From contig JALQPE010003059.1 of NCBI GenBank assembly GCA_030407315.1, forward strand, positions 62,001-126,000: a stretch of 64,000 nucleotides of DNA. The letters run 5' to 3'. Of this stretch, positions 31,982 to 42,302 are shown piece by piece (the stretch's first letter is position 1; every line of letters begins with the position of its first letter). Position numbers and translations under genes: made by a program. The notes beneath the pieces are model-generated. The model worked only from the letters and a program-made list of their open reading frames with translations. It ran no database searches and had not been told where the DNA came from. Source of the stretch: Asparagopsis taxiformis (taxonomy: Eukaryota; Rhodophyta; Florideophyceae; Bonnemaisoniales; Bonnemaisoniaceae).

Positions 31982-33397
31982 TTAGAAGGATGCTGCTTCT
32001 TTGGCCAAACGCTGGTCGTAAAATTGACTCAGGAAGGCGGAAATCATCTCAGGAATATCTTCACGCAGTACTTCTAATGGTTCCCAAGTTGGATCTTCAT
32101 AATCGAATCCTTTCCATTTTGTTTTCACCTCGTATCGGCCATAGTCATCATTGTAACGTAGATCCTGAAGCTCCTCCACGGTATTAAAGTGAGGATTGTT
32201 GTGGGCGATTGTATCCAAGAGTGTTTCACTGACGTTTAGACTTGAATCAGAATAGAATTTGAGTCGGTTTGCATGCACAAGTGCATGTGAGCCAGTGATG
32301 AGATCTTCCAATTCATACACGTAATCAGATTCTGCCCTTGTAACCCTTCTTGGACCGCGCCATTTAACTCTAAGCTTATGACCATCATTGATTTGGCGTT
32401 GAGCAACTAAAACGTAGTCGCCAATCTCAAAATTGATTGGTAATACATGCGTTTTCCGGTTGTGAGCATCAACGGCCGCCTGTCTGCTTTTTGTTTTGCG
32501 CGCTGATACATCTCTATGCATCTCATCAATTGCTCTTATGAGACGCTCGATACCAATAAGCTTTTGAGCACGGATGAATTCGAGACTCTTCTGAACAGGT
32601 GTTTCCTTTGGAACAACGGATAACAAAGGGTGAGACGGAGTAATCCCAGTAAAGACAGTGATAGGAGCGTTTCCTCCCATACTTTCACGCTTAGAATGAT
32701 TCAGCACGCTTTGTACCACCTTTGATACCTTCGGCCATTCTTTTTCAGATAAACGGAATTCGGAAAGTAATGATCGGGTTGCACGAAGTACTTGCTTGCA
32801 TACACTCTCTACTGTTCCATTAGATTGTGGACAGTAGGCAGTTGTAAAATGGTGACGCGTATGCATTGCACGGTTTAGGCCGTCCATCAACGCATTTTTG
32901 AAGTGTGATCCACGATCGGAAATCCAGTTAGGGGCGATTCCGAATAATGAAAACCACTTATGCAATGTTTCGACAGTAGTATTTGTGTCTGCCGCCGAGG
33001 ATGGCTCGAGCCAGACGAATGAAGAGGCGTCATCTTTGATAATTAATAAGTATATCTCACCAGAAATGCTTGGACCCATATATAGGTAGTCAAAGTGGAT
33101 GACCTCATTCGGCTTGTTGGAGTGAAGAGCGTGGCCCATGGGACGAGGCACACGATTTCCTCCAGTAGTGGATATGCAATGCAAACAACTCTTGCAGAAG
33201 GCACTCACATCTTGCTTCAATCCTTTCCAATGAAAATATTCTTTGATGTGATTATACGTTGTGTTTTCCCCACGATGACCGCCGCTTCCACAATGAGCAA
33301 TAATGCAAATGCGCAATTGCAACTCTGTCGCATCAGCTGGAATCCATAATGCATTAGAAATGTGATAGTATATTCCATTCTTGAGTGTTGTAGGCAC
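31982..33397 (-). CDS. Gypsy integrase with C-terminal chromodomain
   Basis: About 471 aa. Integrase zinc-binding HHCC (HCGSGGHRG...CKSCLHC, about residues 35-75), DDE core (HFDYLYMG, WISDRGSHFKN, NGTVESV), a GPRRV beta domain, and at the end a chromodomain with the RYEVKTKWKGFDYEDPTWEP pattern. It integrates the element's cDNA; chromodomains of this class direct insertion to chromatin (family knowledge). The apparent start is a GTG and is not a true start: the frame follows RNase H and is separated from it by a one-base shift in a GGAA tandem repeat at about 33400. The catalytic residues look intact. Confidence 0.85.
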   Translation of the reverse strand: MPTTLKNGIYYHISNALWIPADATELQLRICIIAHCGSGGHRGENTTYNHIKEYFHWKGLKQDVSAFCKSCLHCISTTGGNRVPRPMGHALHSNKPNEVIHFDYLYMGPSISGEIYLLIIKDDASSFVWLEPSSAADTNTTVETLHKWFSLFGIAPNWISDRGSHFKNALMDGLNRAMHTRHHFTTAYCPQSNGTVESVCKQVLRATRSLLSEFRLSEKEWPKVSKVVQSVLNHSKRESMGGNAPITVFTGITPSHPLLSVVPKETPVQKSLEFIRAQKLIGIERLIRAIDEMHRDVSARKTKSRQAAVDAHNRKTHVLPINFEIGDYVLVAQRQINDGHKLRVKWRGPRRVTRAESDYVYELEDLITGSHALVHANRLKFYSDSSLNVSETLLDTIAHNNPHFNTVEELQDLRYNDDYGRYEVKTKWKGFDYEDPTWEPLEVLREDIPEMISAFLSQFYDQRLAKEAASF

Positions 33398-34408
33398 ATG
33401 CTCCTTCCTTCCTTAATAGCAGCAGCCTGGGCAGCAATGATGTCGGCTATTTCTGGCCATGTGAAGTCTGGATCAAGATCAGGAGCGACAGGAGCAATAA
33501 AAAGGGATGATAAAGACGCACGATAGACATTAGATGAAACATGGCTCGAATGCGGTGCACCCCACCTCGAGAGTAGGTCAGCCCAGCAGTTCTCATCGCC
33601 TGGAATGTGTACTATCGTGTACCGGAAAGATGACATGCGCATTGCCCATCTTTCCACCTTAGTAAGGACATGTTTACCCATTGAGGGATTGGTTGACAAT
33701 GGGTTGAACATGAAAACCAAATTCTTATGGTCCGTAAACAAATAGAATCCTTCCGGTCGAAGGAGTAAATAGTCCAACCTCATTACTGACTCCACAATGG
33801 CATATGCCTCCTTTTCTACTGTAGACCACCGCGTGCTTGAGCCTGTAAATGAACCGGATATAAATGCAAGCGGTTCGTGGTTCTGATCTTCGTATAGTGC
33901 ATCCATATCGGATGCAGGTATTTGAGTCAATATACCAGCCCAATGGAGTTCTGATGCATCTGTGAACAGGCAAAGGAGCTTTGTAGGATCGGGATGTGCA
34001 AGTGTGGCTGCATTGCGTAATGCATTCTTGACCTGTTCGAGTGCTTCGTCTTGCTTTTTGCCCCATATAGACTGTAACGATACTTTTGAAACTGCTTTCC
34101 TTGTCCTACTGCCCGCCTGCTCATATACTGCTTCCAATGTAATCCTTAGTTCATCCATTATCTTGTTAAACTCTGGAATTGTCTGCTTCATCCATGTGGC
34201 TGCACAGACAAATTGTTGCAGTTCTGCCCCTGTACTGGGCTTTGTCAACTCCAGTAGCCCATTCAATCGAGATGGATCCATGCGTACACCTTCCTTGCTT
34301 ATTAATCTCCCGCACCATCGTACTGTATGTAAGTATAACTGGCACTTCTGTGCATGTAGCTTCAAATTGTTCCGCCTGCATATTTGAAAGAACTTACGAA
34401 GTGATCAC
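33217..34408 (-). pseudogene. Gypsy reverse-transcriptase end and RNase H
   Basis: The open frame starts inside the RT thumb (KLHAQKCQLYLHTVRWCGRLIS) and carries a complete RNase H (CLFTDASELHWAGILTQIP, RWSTVEKEAYAIVES, FTDHKNLVF, WADLLSRW). The true protein start is deleted together with gag, protease and the RT palm. The genuine frame leaves at about 33400 into the integrase frame; everything after that in this frame is out of phase. Confidence 0.8.
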
Positions 34409-34788
34409 TTTTGAGTAACCGTAGGGCAGGAATTGAATGCCGCTAGAGCTCTGACCTTTTTTATTTCAAGGGAGGTAAAGATAGCTAAAGTAGTGTAGCT
34501 TCCAGGACGGAATGGCGGTGAAATCATAGGGGGAAAGGGAAAAAGTAGAACGCTCTAATGGGATCGTACCTAGCACGCAGGAAGAGACAATTAAGATCGC
34601 TGCCAGGCCGTGGATGGAAGTGTGCCGACCGGACAGCATGTTTGTCTACGTTCCCGCTTACCATAAGCGACCTGGAGGAGATAATAATTGCCACACATGT
34701 ACTGTGCTCAACGCACCGTGTGCAGATCCATCAACCAGCAGTGCTAGATGGCAACACATACCTTGCGTACCAAAGGGGCGATGCAGCA
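34409..34788 (-). repeat. 5' LTR of the Gypsy element (380 bp)
   Basis: The direct partner of 31579-31958. Its first 60 bases now supply the last codons and stop of the split secreted-protein gene. Confidence 0.85.
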
Positions 34789-35990
34789 GTGGTGGTGGTC
34801 GTCGTCGTCGTTGTTGGGAAAGTACCTGCTGTCATGACTGTAGTCACGGTTGTGGGCATCATGGCCCCTGTAGTGGTCGCAGTTGCTGCAGTAGTTACTG
34901 CTGTAGCAGCTGTTGTAACTGTAATCGGTTGAATAGTCACCGTGCCTGTTGCAGGCATTGTGAAAGTAACTGGAGCCATAGTAGTTACAACTGTAACAGG
35001 CGCCGGCATAGTTGCCATGGTTATAGGGGCTGCTGTTACAGGTACAGTCACTGGAGCTGCTGTTGTTACCACCACTGTTACTGCAGGTGCCGTAGTAACA
35101 ACGGTAACTGGCTGGACAGTTCCTATGGTTGTGACAGGGGCAGCAGTAACTGGAGCAGCAGTTACGGGGGCTGTAGTAACCGGAGCAGCGGTTACAGGAG
35201 CAGCAGTTACGGGGGCTGCAGTAACCGGAGCAGCGGTTACAGGGGCTGCAGTAACTGGAGCAGCAGTTACGGGGGCTGCAGTGACTGGGGTAGTTGGAGG
35301 GGCAGGGGTAACTGGAAGAGGAGCGGGCATCGGCACAACCAAGGTAGACAGAACTGCAGGGGTGAACGTTTGCGTGACGGTTACGACAGCGACTGGACTG
35401 AATACGAGGGTTCTCGGTCCAAAGGTAGCACGGAAGTTTGGAAGAGCTCGGACAGTTCCAAAAGCGGTGATAAAGACAGCCCTGGGAACACCACCGGGGC
35501 ACACAGCTACACTTATAAAGATTGTACATCCACTGCTGTCGGCAATGAAGCTAGCTGTAGTGCATCGGAATCCTTGGGCGAAATAACTTGCCAGGAGAGT
35601 CGAAGCAGTAAGACGACAAGCGGAAACGGCATCTGAAGTTCCTCCAATGAACGGCCCAGTCAAGACTGGGGGTGAAATGATAATAGGACCGAAGCCACCG
35701 CCACCACCACCACCGCCACCTCTTCGTGCTCGACAGGAAAATCCGCGGCGATTTCTTCTTCGTCGTCGAATGGTGCAGTTGCGTTGTCGGCCGACAAAGC
35801 AACGATTGGGGGCATTTTGGCAATCGCGAATTGCACGCCTGCGATTAAGGCGGCAAATATTCGGACATCGACGCCTTTGGCGGGAAACAATGCCGGAGAG
35901 GGAGATATCAGCAGGTTGAGCTTCCTCCACCACAATGGAGTTAGTCAAACATGCCAGAAGAGCAAAAAGGAGAATAACGCTGAACTTCAT
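34731..35990 (-). CDS. Secreted Cys-rich protein with mucin-like APVTA repeats, 3' end replaced by an LTR (419 aa)
   Basis: Signal peptide 1-18 (ends TNS). N-terminal basic Cys module (residues 41-86: RRRCPNICRLN, then RGFSC), a Gly9 linker, and a second Cys module (114-200) opening PFIGGTS with FRCTTASF, CTIFI and GGVPRAVF. Then comes a Pro/Thr/Ala region with about ten APVTA repeats (236-287), more Thr/Val-rich sequence, and a Thr run. The final 17 residues (AASPLWYARY...) come from the Gypsy 5' LTR, whose stop now ends the protein; the former poly-Thr end lies at 31459-31578. Paralogues: 39309-39926 and 57523-58152. TATAAA 82 nt upstream (36071-36076). Probably an extracellular, O-glycosylated wall or surface protein (inference). 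Confidence 0.85.
   Translation of the reverse strand: MKFSVILLFALLACLTNSIVVEEAQPADISLSGIVSRQRRRCPNICRLNRRRAIRDCQNAPNRCFVGRQRNCTIRRRRRNRRGFSCRARRGGGGGGGGGFGPIIISPPVLTGPFIGGTSDAVSACRLTASTLLASYFAQGFRCTTASFIADSSGCTIFISVAVCPGGVPRAVFITAFGTVRALPNFRATFGPRTLVFSPVAVVTVTQTFTPAVLSTLVVPMPAPLPVTPAPPTTPVTAAPVTAAPVTAAPVTAAPVTAAPVTAAPVTAAPVTTAPVTAAPVTAAPVTTIGTVQPVTVVTTAPAVTVVVTTAAPVTVPVTAAPITMATMPAPVTVVTTMAPVTFTMPATGTVTIQPITVTTAATAVTTAATATTTGAMMPTTVTTVMTAGTFPTTTTTTTTTAASPLWYARYVLPSSTAG
35130..35285 (-). repeat. Tandem 15-bp repeats encoding APVTA
   Basis: About ten in-frame 15-bp units with synonymous variation and two APVTT variants. Mucin-like, likely length-variable. Confidence 0.85.
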
Positions 35991-36070
35991 GATAGGCGTG
36001 GATCTTTGCCGCGATGTAAAAGCTGTAGATGAGCTGCTTTAGAAAACATGGACGGGCGCGTGAGGATGCC

Positions 36071-36076
36071 TTTATA
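36071..36076 (-). promoter_or_regulatory. TATA box of the APVTA-repeat gene
   Basis: TATAAA on the minus strand, 82 nt before the ATG at 35990. Confidence 0.6.
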
Positions 36077-39000
36077 GAATTTGGAACGAGCGAGACAGCT
36101 GTAGATTTCTGGACAGCATTGCCGAAAGTATGTTCGTCGGAGGAGTGGTCTACAGGATAGAGATTGAAGTAATGGTTTTAGGAGGTGTATACTGATTTGG
36201 CGTGCTGGAATGACGGTCAACGGCTTATACTATGTTTGCTATTGACTTGATATATGAGGATGATTGTTTGGTGTTTGTTTCAAATCCAATTCTGAGGTGG
36301 GAGGAATGTGTAGTAGGAGGATTCGATTTTCGATAAGGCAGGTAAGGAAGGTTATGGAAAGGGTTAAGTGCCTGTGATGGAAAGAATGGGTCAGAGTGAT
36401 GATGGTGGCGTAACATAGCAGAATTGGACGGTATTGATATGAATGCAATGTACAGCAATAGGTGATAAGAGTGCATTGATGGCGGGAATTATGGTATTAG
36501 AGCGTATATAAGTTAGAGTTGAAATTCCTTTACTTTCAGGGAAACGTGAAATGGATCTACAGGGATGACGACAGGTGGCGGGCTGAAACATTATCATTCT
36601 TTGGGTTGACTACAAGCGAGTTGGTTGTCTGTGGATGGTGTGCACTTGGAAGGTTCGGGAAGTGTGTTACATTCGATAAAAGATCTAACGAGAAGAATTA
36701 CAGTTGTGCATAAATGGTCGTGATAACAAGCGAGTGGCACTCGCAACACAGTACTGGGCATGAGTAGGGGCCAAAGTGCTTCGAGTTTCATCAGATCCTA
36801 TATAACAGATGTGTCGAGGTGTTCGTCATTACTCGTTCAAAAACTCTGTTTTGGTGCGTTTTCCTGCTATGCACGCGAAATAGTATATATACGCTGAACC
36901 GACCGCCTCACGGCGGTGGTATAGTAACCACATATTGAGAAATAAGGAACGTTAGGTTCGCTATTGTGCAAACTTTCGTTTGTTTTCATTTTCTGCCATT
37001 CCTGAGAGAAGTTTGCCAATCATATGGTCGCCTGCGTACGGTCTTGCGTCAGAAGCTCACTTATGATATGTTGCATACTTGACTTTGTTGACGATTCATT
37101 TTCCTCATCCTGCGGCCTGTCTTTCAGGATTAAACATGAGAGGTGATACATCAGCAGTGGACACGGATCGAATCCAGCACTGCAACAGTTCGAGGAGATT
37201 CACTTCAAAGGTTTTATACATTCTTCCGTGTTCATCAAGATATGGACATCATCATGATGATTACCTTCACAATGGATGCTGTGTTGATAAATTTCCAGTG
37301 CACCAATTCGAAATCGCATCATACGGTACTGCCAGAACCAAGCAAAAAGGGTTTTTGAGCGCCAATTCGAACACGCCAAGCTGAGCAAAGGTATTTGTTT
37401 CTCAAAGTGATGAATTGTTCGAGACTCGTTTTTGATAGTGGCAAATGAATGGATCGAGACACAATGATAAAAAAAGTCTTTTCCAGAGCGTAAGGGAAAT
37501 TCAAACCGTGAACAAGTAATGGTGCTTGAGCAACAACTTCCGCATGTATGATACAGGGTGGCAGGATGAACAAGTTGATATCATTCACGTGATGGTTCGA
37601 TGAGATAATGCGGTGTCCCCGAATTCGTTGTTGGGTGTAGGTTTCACAGGCAAATAACTGGAACACGATGGCGTAGATAGAGGAGGAGCTAAACGGCACC
37701 CACGAGATGCGATGATTAATGTAGGGAGGCCTCTTGTGAGCCATTAATACCAAGATTTCTGATTAATGTGATACTACGTTAGCATTAATGTTTTAGGACA
37801 GCTGCCCCAGAATCAATCGATGAACAGTGGATACTGATTACAAAATTTTATCAGCGATGACTGCGATTAAACCGTGCAGTTGAAACGAGTACAGAAAGCG
37901 TCTCGTCTCGGTTCTAGCCGAGCCGATTAGCGGATAAACTACAGTATGCTTGGATGCACTCTATATCGCCGCTCCAATGAAGTCTAGTTTCTCGCTGTGT
38001 TCGGTGTTTTACATTCAACGAGGTTTGACAACGCTTCCAAATTACATCTGGTCTGTTTCCGCGCTCCAATTGGCCTGCTTACATCATATTACAACAACAG
38101 TAGCACACTTGAGATGTTGGCAAGGATGTAGCAAGGCGAAATTGCTCAATTATTGATGCAATCGCTTTTTGTGTCCTCTGATTAATCGCGTTTTAGACAG
38201 CGAGCTGTACATCGTGCGTGGACAATGCCAAATGACAAACGTTGCCTTATCACCGTAGGGAAAATGTTAATCGTTATGAAACTGTTCAGCTTTCACGACT
38301 GGATTATAAGCGCCGGGTCGGTGAAATCGAAACGCGAGTAACGATGTCGAGATACCATTCTCCAGAGGTACTGATGGACACCAGTCGATAGTATCGGGAA
38401 GCTCATCCAAGTCGGCTTGGTCGCTCAAAGCAGATATGTATGGACAGCTGTCCTTGATCCATCCCATTAAAAAATTCATATTTTTGAAAACAGGATAATT
38501 CACTGCTCACGTGCCTGGCGGGGCGCGGTCGTTTTCGTGCCTCCACCACCGGTTCCACCTTGTCTTCGGTGCTGCGCACCTCGGTGTCATGTCGTTGTCG
38601 AAAAGACCACACATCAGAACCTGAAGCTTTTCCCTACTCTTTCATATCTTATTCCTCAGACGCATGGCATCCTCGCGGAAACCGCATGGATTACTCATCG
38701 GCTGATACATTCATCAAAATTATAAATTCGGATGAATTGAACATTTCTCGATGCGACTACGACCTCACCCGATGAGCTGCGTGTGAGGACTAACCTACTT
38801 CAAATATCTTCGACATCACGAAAAGCACGTCAGCCAGTGGTGTACTTCGCATCAATTCCGTCCCTTCAAATGTGAAGACGTCAAATTTTACAGTTTCAAG
38901 CTGGCCCCATATGCTGCATCCCCAATCTCATTTTCTACATGTTGCTCGCTTTGAAGAAGTCATATCAGGAAATGCAACTGGATGATGGTTTTTGGAAGCC

Positions 39001-39308
39001 TCTGAAAGGTTCTGTTCGTCTACTGTTAGGTTTATCCTTTGTGGCAAAGTCAGGTGATATGACTATAAGCTATTCCTCTACGATTCTAATGTGATCCGAG
39101 CCTGATTTACGTACTAAAGCATGAATCTACAAGACCGCATGCCAAACTGTTGTCTTCAACCGTTGCTGATCTGTGCCAGGATGTCCCGCAGAAATCCAAG
39201 CTCTCTGGCAACTGAATATTCAACACCTCGATTGTGTAGTAATGCTTTTCAACGGTACATACGGAGCGTTCGTGCATGAATCAGCTATGCGATCACTGGT
39301 TGCAAACT
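36077..39308. other. Intergenic region, no firm gene
   Basis: 3.2 kb without a supportable gene. A GC hairpin (ACCGCC...GGCGGT) sits at about 36903. On the minus strand at about 38350 a short LENGISTSLL string resembles the YRDGIST core but lacks its context. Confidence 0.35.
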
Positions 39309-39926
39309 CTAAGCTGTGTTCACAGCGGCTCCAGATAAACGCAGAATAATACCAGATATTGCCGATAGAATGGGGATAATACTTGACCTGGAGAATGTGC
39401 GATTGAAATTTGGGACATTGCGTAGATTCTGCAGAGCATTTGAAAAGATAATCTTCGGAACACTACCCGTGCATCTATTTGGGTTAACAAGGATAGTGCA
39501 CATATCGTTCGTAACCGAAGACCTGAATTTCGCACATCTGAAACCTTGATTTCGAAAACTCATAGCTAAACCATCTTCAGCTGTCCTGCAAGCCTCCGAA
39601 GCGGATGAACTTCCGCCGATGAAACGCCCTTGGCCTGATGATGGGATAATTTGTTTGCTGCAGGAAAATCCAGAGCGGAGACGCGCTCTCGTTCCGGATG
39701 GGCATCTTTGAACTGTGCAGTCGACTCTCATTCCTCTGCAGTTTCTTATCGCTGCTTGTCGATTATCTTGACAGACATTTGGGCATGAAGAATCCCGGCG
39801 GTGCGATACTGTCTCGGAAAGACGAGAAGCGTGGGTGGTGTTCATATGGGAATTGCATTGGGCGTTTGTCAGATACAGGAGAAAAGAGAGAATGGCAATG
39901 ATATTTCTGGGATTCATGATCGACAT
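39309..39926 (-). CDS. Secreted Cys-rich protein, paralogue without mucin repeats (205 aa)
   Basis: Start at 39926 (MSIMNPRN), or three codons later; the upstream in-frame sequence lacks signal character and is treated as 5' UTR. Signal peptide to about residue 21 (YLTNAQC). Module 1 (about 43-90): SSCPNVCQDNRQAAIRNC...CTVQRCPSGT...GFSCSK, matching the CPNxCxxNRxxAIRxC pattern of the 34731-35990 gene. Module 2: RFIGGSS...ACRT...NQGFRCAKF...CTILVNPNRCTGSVPKIIFSNAL...VPNFNRTFSRS. The protein ends soon after module 2 with no APVTA region, so the two-module core is the conserved unit. Function unknown; extracellular. Confidence 0.8.
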   Translation of the reverse strand: MSIMNPRNIIAILSFLLYLTNAQCNSHMNTTHASRLSETVSHRRDSSCPNVCQDNRQAAIRNCRGMRVDCTVQRCPSGTRARLRSGFSCSKQIIPSSGQGRFIGGSSSASEACRTAEDGLAMSFRNQGFRCAKFRSSVTNDMCTILVNPNRCTGSVPKIIFSNALQNLRNVPNFNRTFSRSSIIPILSAISGIILRLSGAAVNTA

Positions 39927-41196
39927 CTTTTGTTCACAAGGAAATCGTGGATGCTTATTTTGAGGGATGAGTAGATATAGTTGTTGAGTGGTGAGAACAT
40001 CTCTCCAGAAAACTGCTGTTGGTACAGGACGGAAGTGATGTGGTGAGGTTGCCAAAAGTGTTAGCTATTCCAGATATTATATCAATGTGCATACATTGTG
40101 TCTTCTTAAGGGGAACATGCCACTGTCGGGTGATCTCATTTATGACCCTCACTGATATACGATATGTGCAGATTGCACTCCATTGCAAAAGATAATGCGA
40201 AGAATGCAGAATCGAAAAGCTTTTCGGCTTGGCTTTTTTTGAGGGGGAACATGGCGGTACTTTCATGAGTGGGGCTATCAGGGCGAAGCTACAGACAGCT
40301 TGGGTTTGTTCGCAACACGTCTTTCGAAATATATCTGGAAAGAGATGGAATATACGTAGTCTCTCGAAACGGGATTCAACAAGTATTAATATGAATGCAG
40401 GAATTGAATGCGTCTTGAGGTATCCTCTCGCAAAGGAACTCGTGAACTTTTCTCTCCTTACCGTGGAAAGCTACTTGCGTATGGTTTGAACAGATAACAT
40501 TGTTCGCACTATGAATTAACTAATCCTAGCACGAAATGCCATCGGTGAGCATATACTACTTGGAATTAACGCTGTGTTTGCAGTGAGAGCTCAGATCAGA
40601 ATATAGCTTCTACCAGACACAAGACCCAACAAATGAGCGGGTGAAGTAATCCATAGTCTAAGACAATTCCACTCGAAATGAAGAGCTCATCATATCACTT
40701 CGCTAAAAAGTGCCTGTAATGCGGTGGCACAGCCTGCAAAAGAGCATGGCAGGTTGTGGAACGTACTTCCAAACTCTGACACTCTTGGCATATCCGCAGT
40801 ATGTTCGACGTCGATTCGTATGACAACATGCTTCAATGTCTGAATTTTACGTCGTGGCTGCACGCTTGCGTCTGCGCCAATCCTTATATGTTCTGTCCAA
40901 GAACTATGCAGCATCTGGTTTGTCTCATAATTCATGAATATGTGGCGTTAGTGACTTTTGCTGACGAGAGCGTTTTACACGAATTGGTGGCACATCATGC
41001 TTTTCAATAATTTGGACTTAATGCGGTGCATCGTTTCATCGGGCGTTACGAATACTGGTTGATAGCAAGCATGAGACTGCGGCATTGAACATCTGATCTT
41101 GTGTTCAGGTTTTGTTTGGTAAACAGAATTTGAATATCTCCACTACGAAACAATCAAATCCTGGACAAGAACTTCACAGCATGGATCGGAGACATA
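39927..41196. other. Intergenic flank of the Harbinger element
   Basis: No gene seen. The three bases ATA at 41194-41196 are the left copy of the transposon's target duplication. Confidence 0.4.
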
Positions 41197-41996
41197 AGAC
41201 GAATTCTGGAGTTCCCATATGGGAATATACGGAAATGGCATGGGAATTTTGTGCGCATGGCTGGGCAGAGGGAGCGGTGTTCGCACGGAGCCTTTGTTTA
41301 TCACACGCTGCCCAGGGAGCATGTGCAAACCTTACAGTAAAGACAAATGGCATGAATAGTTTTAGGAATTGTGTTACGGTGATTTCAATGCTAAGTAAAA
41401 GAGTCACGGTTCTTCGTGCACTCGTAACGCGTCAAGTGAAAGACAGTTGTCTCGAAATCTCGACTCTGGGATATGAGCTCGTATCTCAACGAGATCGTGT
41501 GCGGATGTAGCTACATACAGCGTTCAGATGACATACGCTGCGGGCAGCCACGCAGGATGTTTCACATCAACCTTCTATCTACTTCATCACTCCAATCATT
41601 TTCTGCTTTGAAGTGGCCCAGATACCAGTGCAGCTACATTGGTCGTGATTATCGTAGCTGCATTGTCTGTGTCATTCTTTCGCAATCGAAAGGCGCAAGT
41701 CGGAAACCGCAAGTTCACAGCACAATGGCGCTATCTTGAATCAAACAATAGAAATGCACTGCGTTTATGAGACAGACAACAAGGCGAATCTTGTACACGA
41801 AAAAGAAGCCAGCACATCACGTGTGGAGGGTACATCTCATCGTGCAATTTGCCACCAATCTAAGATATGAACTGCATATACCAACGAGCTTTTCGAAGAG
41901 TGACGGCTGCACAGAAAAACAAACCCCTGCAGTCGAAACTACCCGACGATAGTCGATGATGTGAAGGATGCAGAGAAAGGTGTGACAGACAGGTAC
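41197..41996 (+). repeat. Left terminal inverted repeat (800 bp)
   Basis: Reverse complement of 48559-49358. Contains a subterminal perfect palindrome TTCCCATATGGGAA about 17 bases in, a candidate transposase binding site. Confidence 0.9.
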
Positions 41997-42302
41997 AAAT
42001 GAAAGCAGAGGGAAGTTCTCGCATGTGTCCTGGATCGAAATTAAGCCTAACGAAATGTATTATAAGTGCAATTGATCTCGAATCACGATTGAAAGTGGTG
42101 TAGTCCCAGCCCATCACTGAGTGAGGAGTAAAATGGTGTTTCAGGGGAGAGAATGGAATACAACAGAGCACTAGAAGTTTATCAATTATATCATTTTCCA
42201 TTGAAGGAAAGTGTTAGCAGAGGCTTTCATAGACAGGAACATATAAAGAGAGAGGGGTTGAGAGCTAGTACGTGTTGAAAAGAGGCTCATCATTGCAAAG
42301 GA

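Larger units (their letters stand above)
31579..34788 (-). mobile_element. Gypsy-type chromodomain retrotransposon, internally deleted, identical LTRs
   Basis: A 3.2-kb element on the minus strand between two 380-bp direct repeats (LTRs). A 5-bp target duplication GTGGT lies at 31574-31578 and 34789-34793. A purine tract (AAGAGAGAGG, minus strand) directly precedes the 3' LTR. The internal part starts only about 15 nt after the 5' LTR, in the middle of reverse transcriptase (RKFFQICRRNN), so gag, protease and most of RT are missing. RNase H, integrase and a C-terminal chromodomain remain. It is inserted in the Thr-rich tail of the secreted gene at 34731-35990. The LTRs begin TG but appear to end AA rather than CA on the minus strand. 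Confidence 0.85.

Noticed and set aside
34614..35636. 340-aa Ser/Cys/Gly-rich plus-strand frame opposite the secreted gene
   Set aside because: An antisense shadow of the repetitive APVTA region; it has no signal or domain and begins inside the Gypsy LTR.
41112..41952. Reading frames inside the left inverted repeat (and their copies at 48603-49320)
   Set aside because: Present in both arms, no domain, start partly in flanking DNA. Treated as part of the terminal repeats, not genes.
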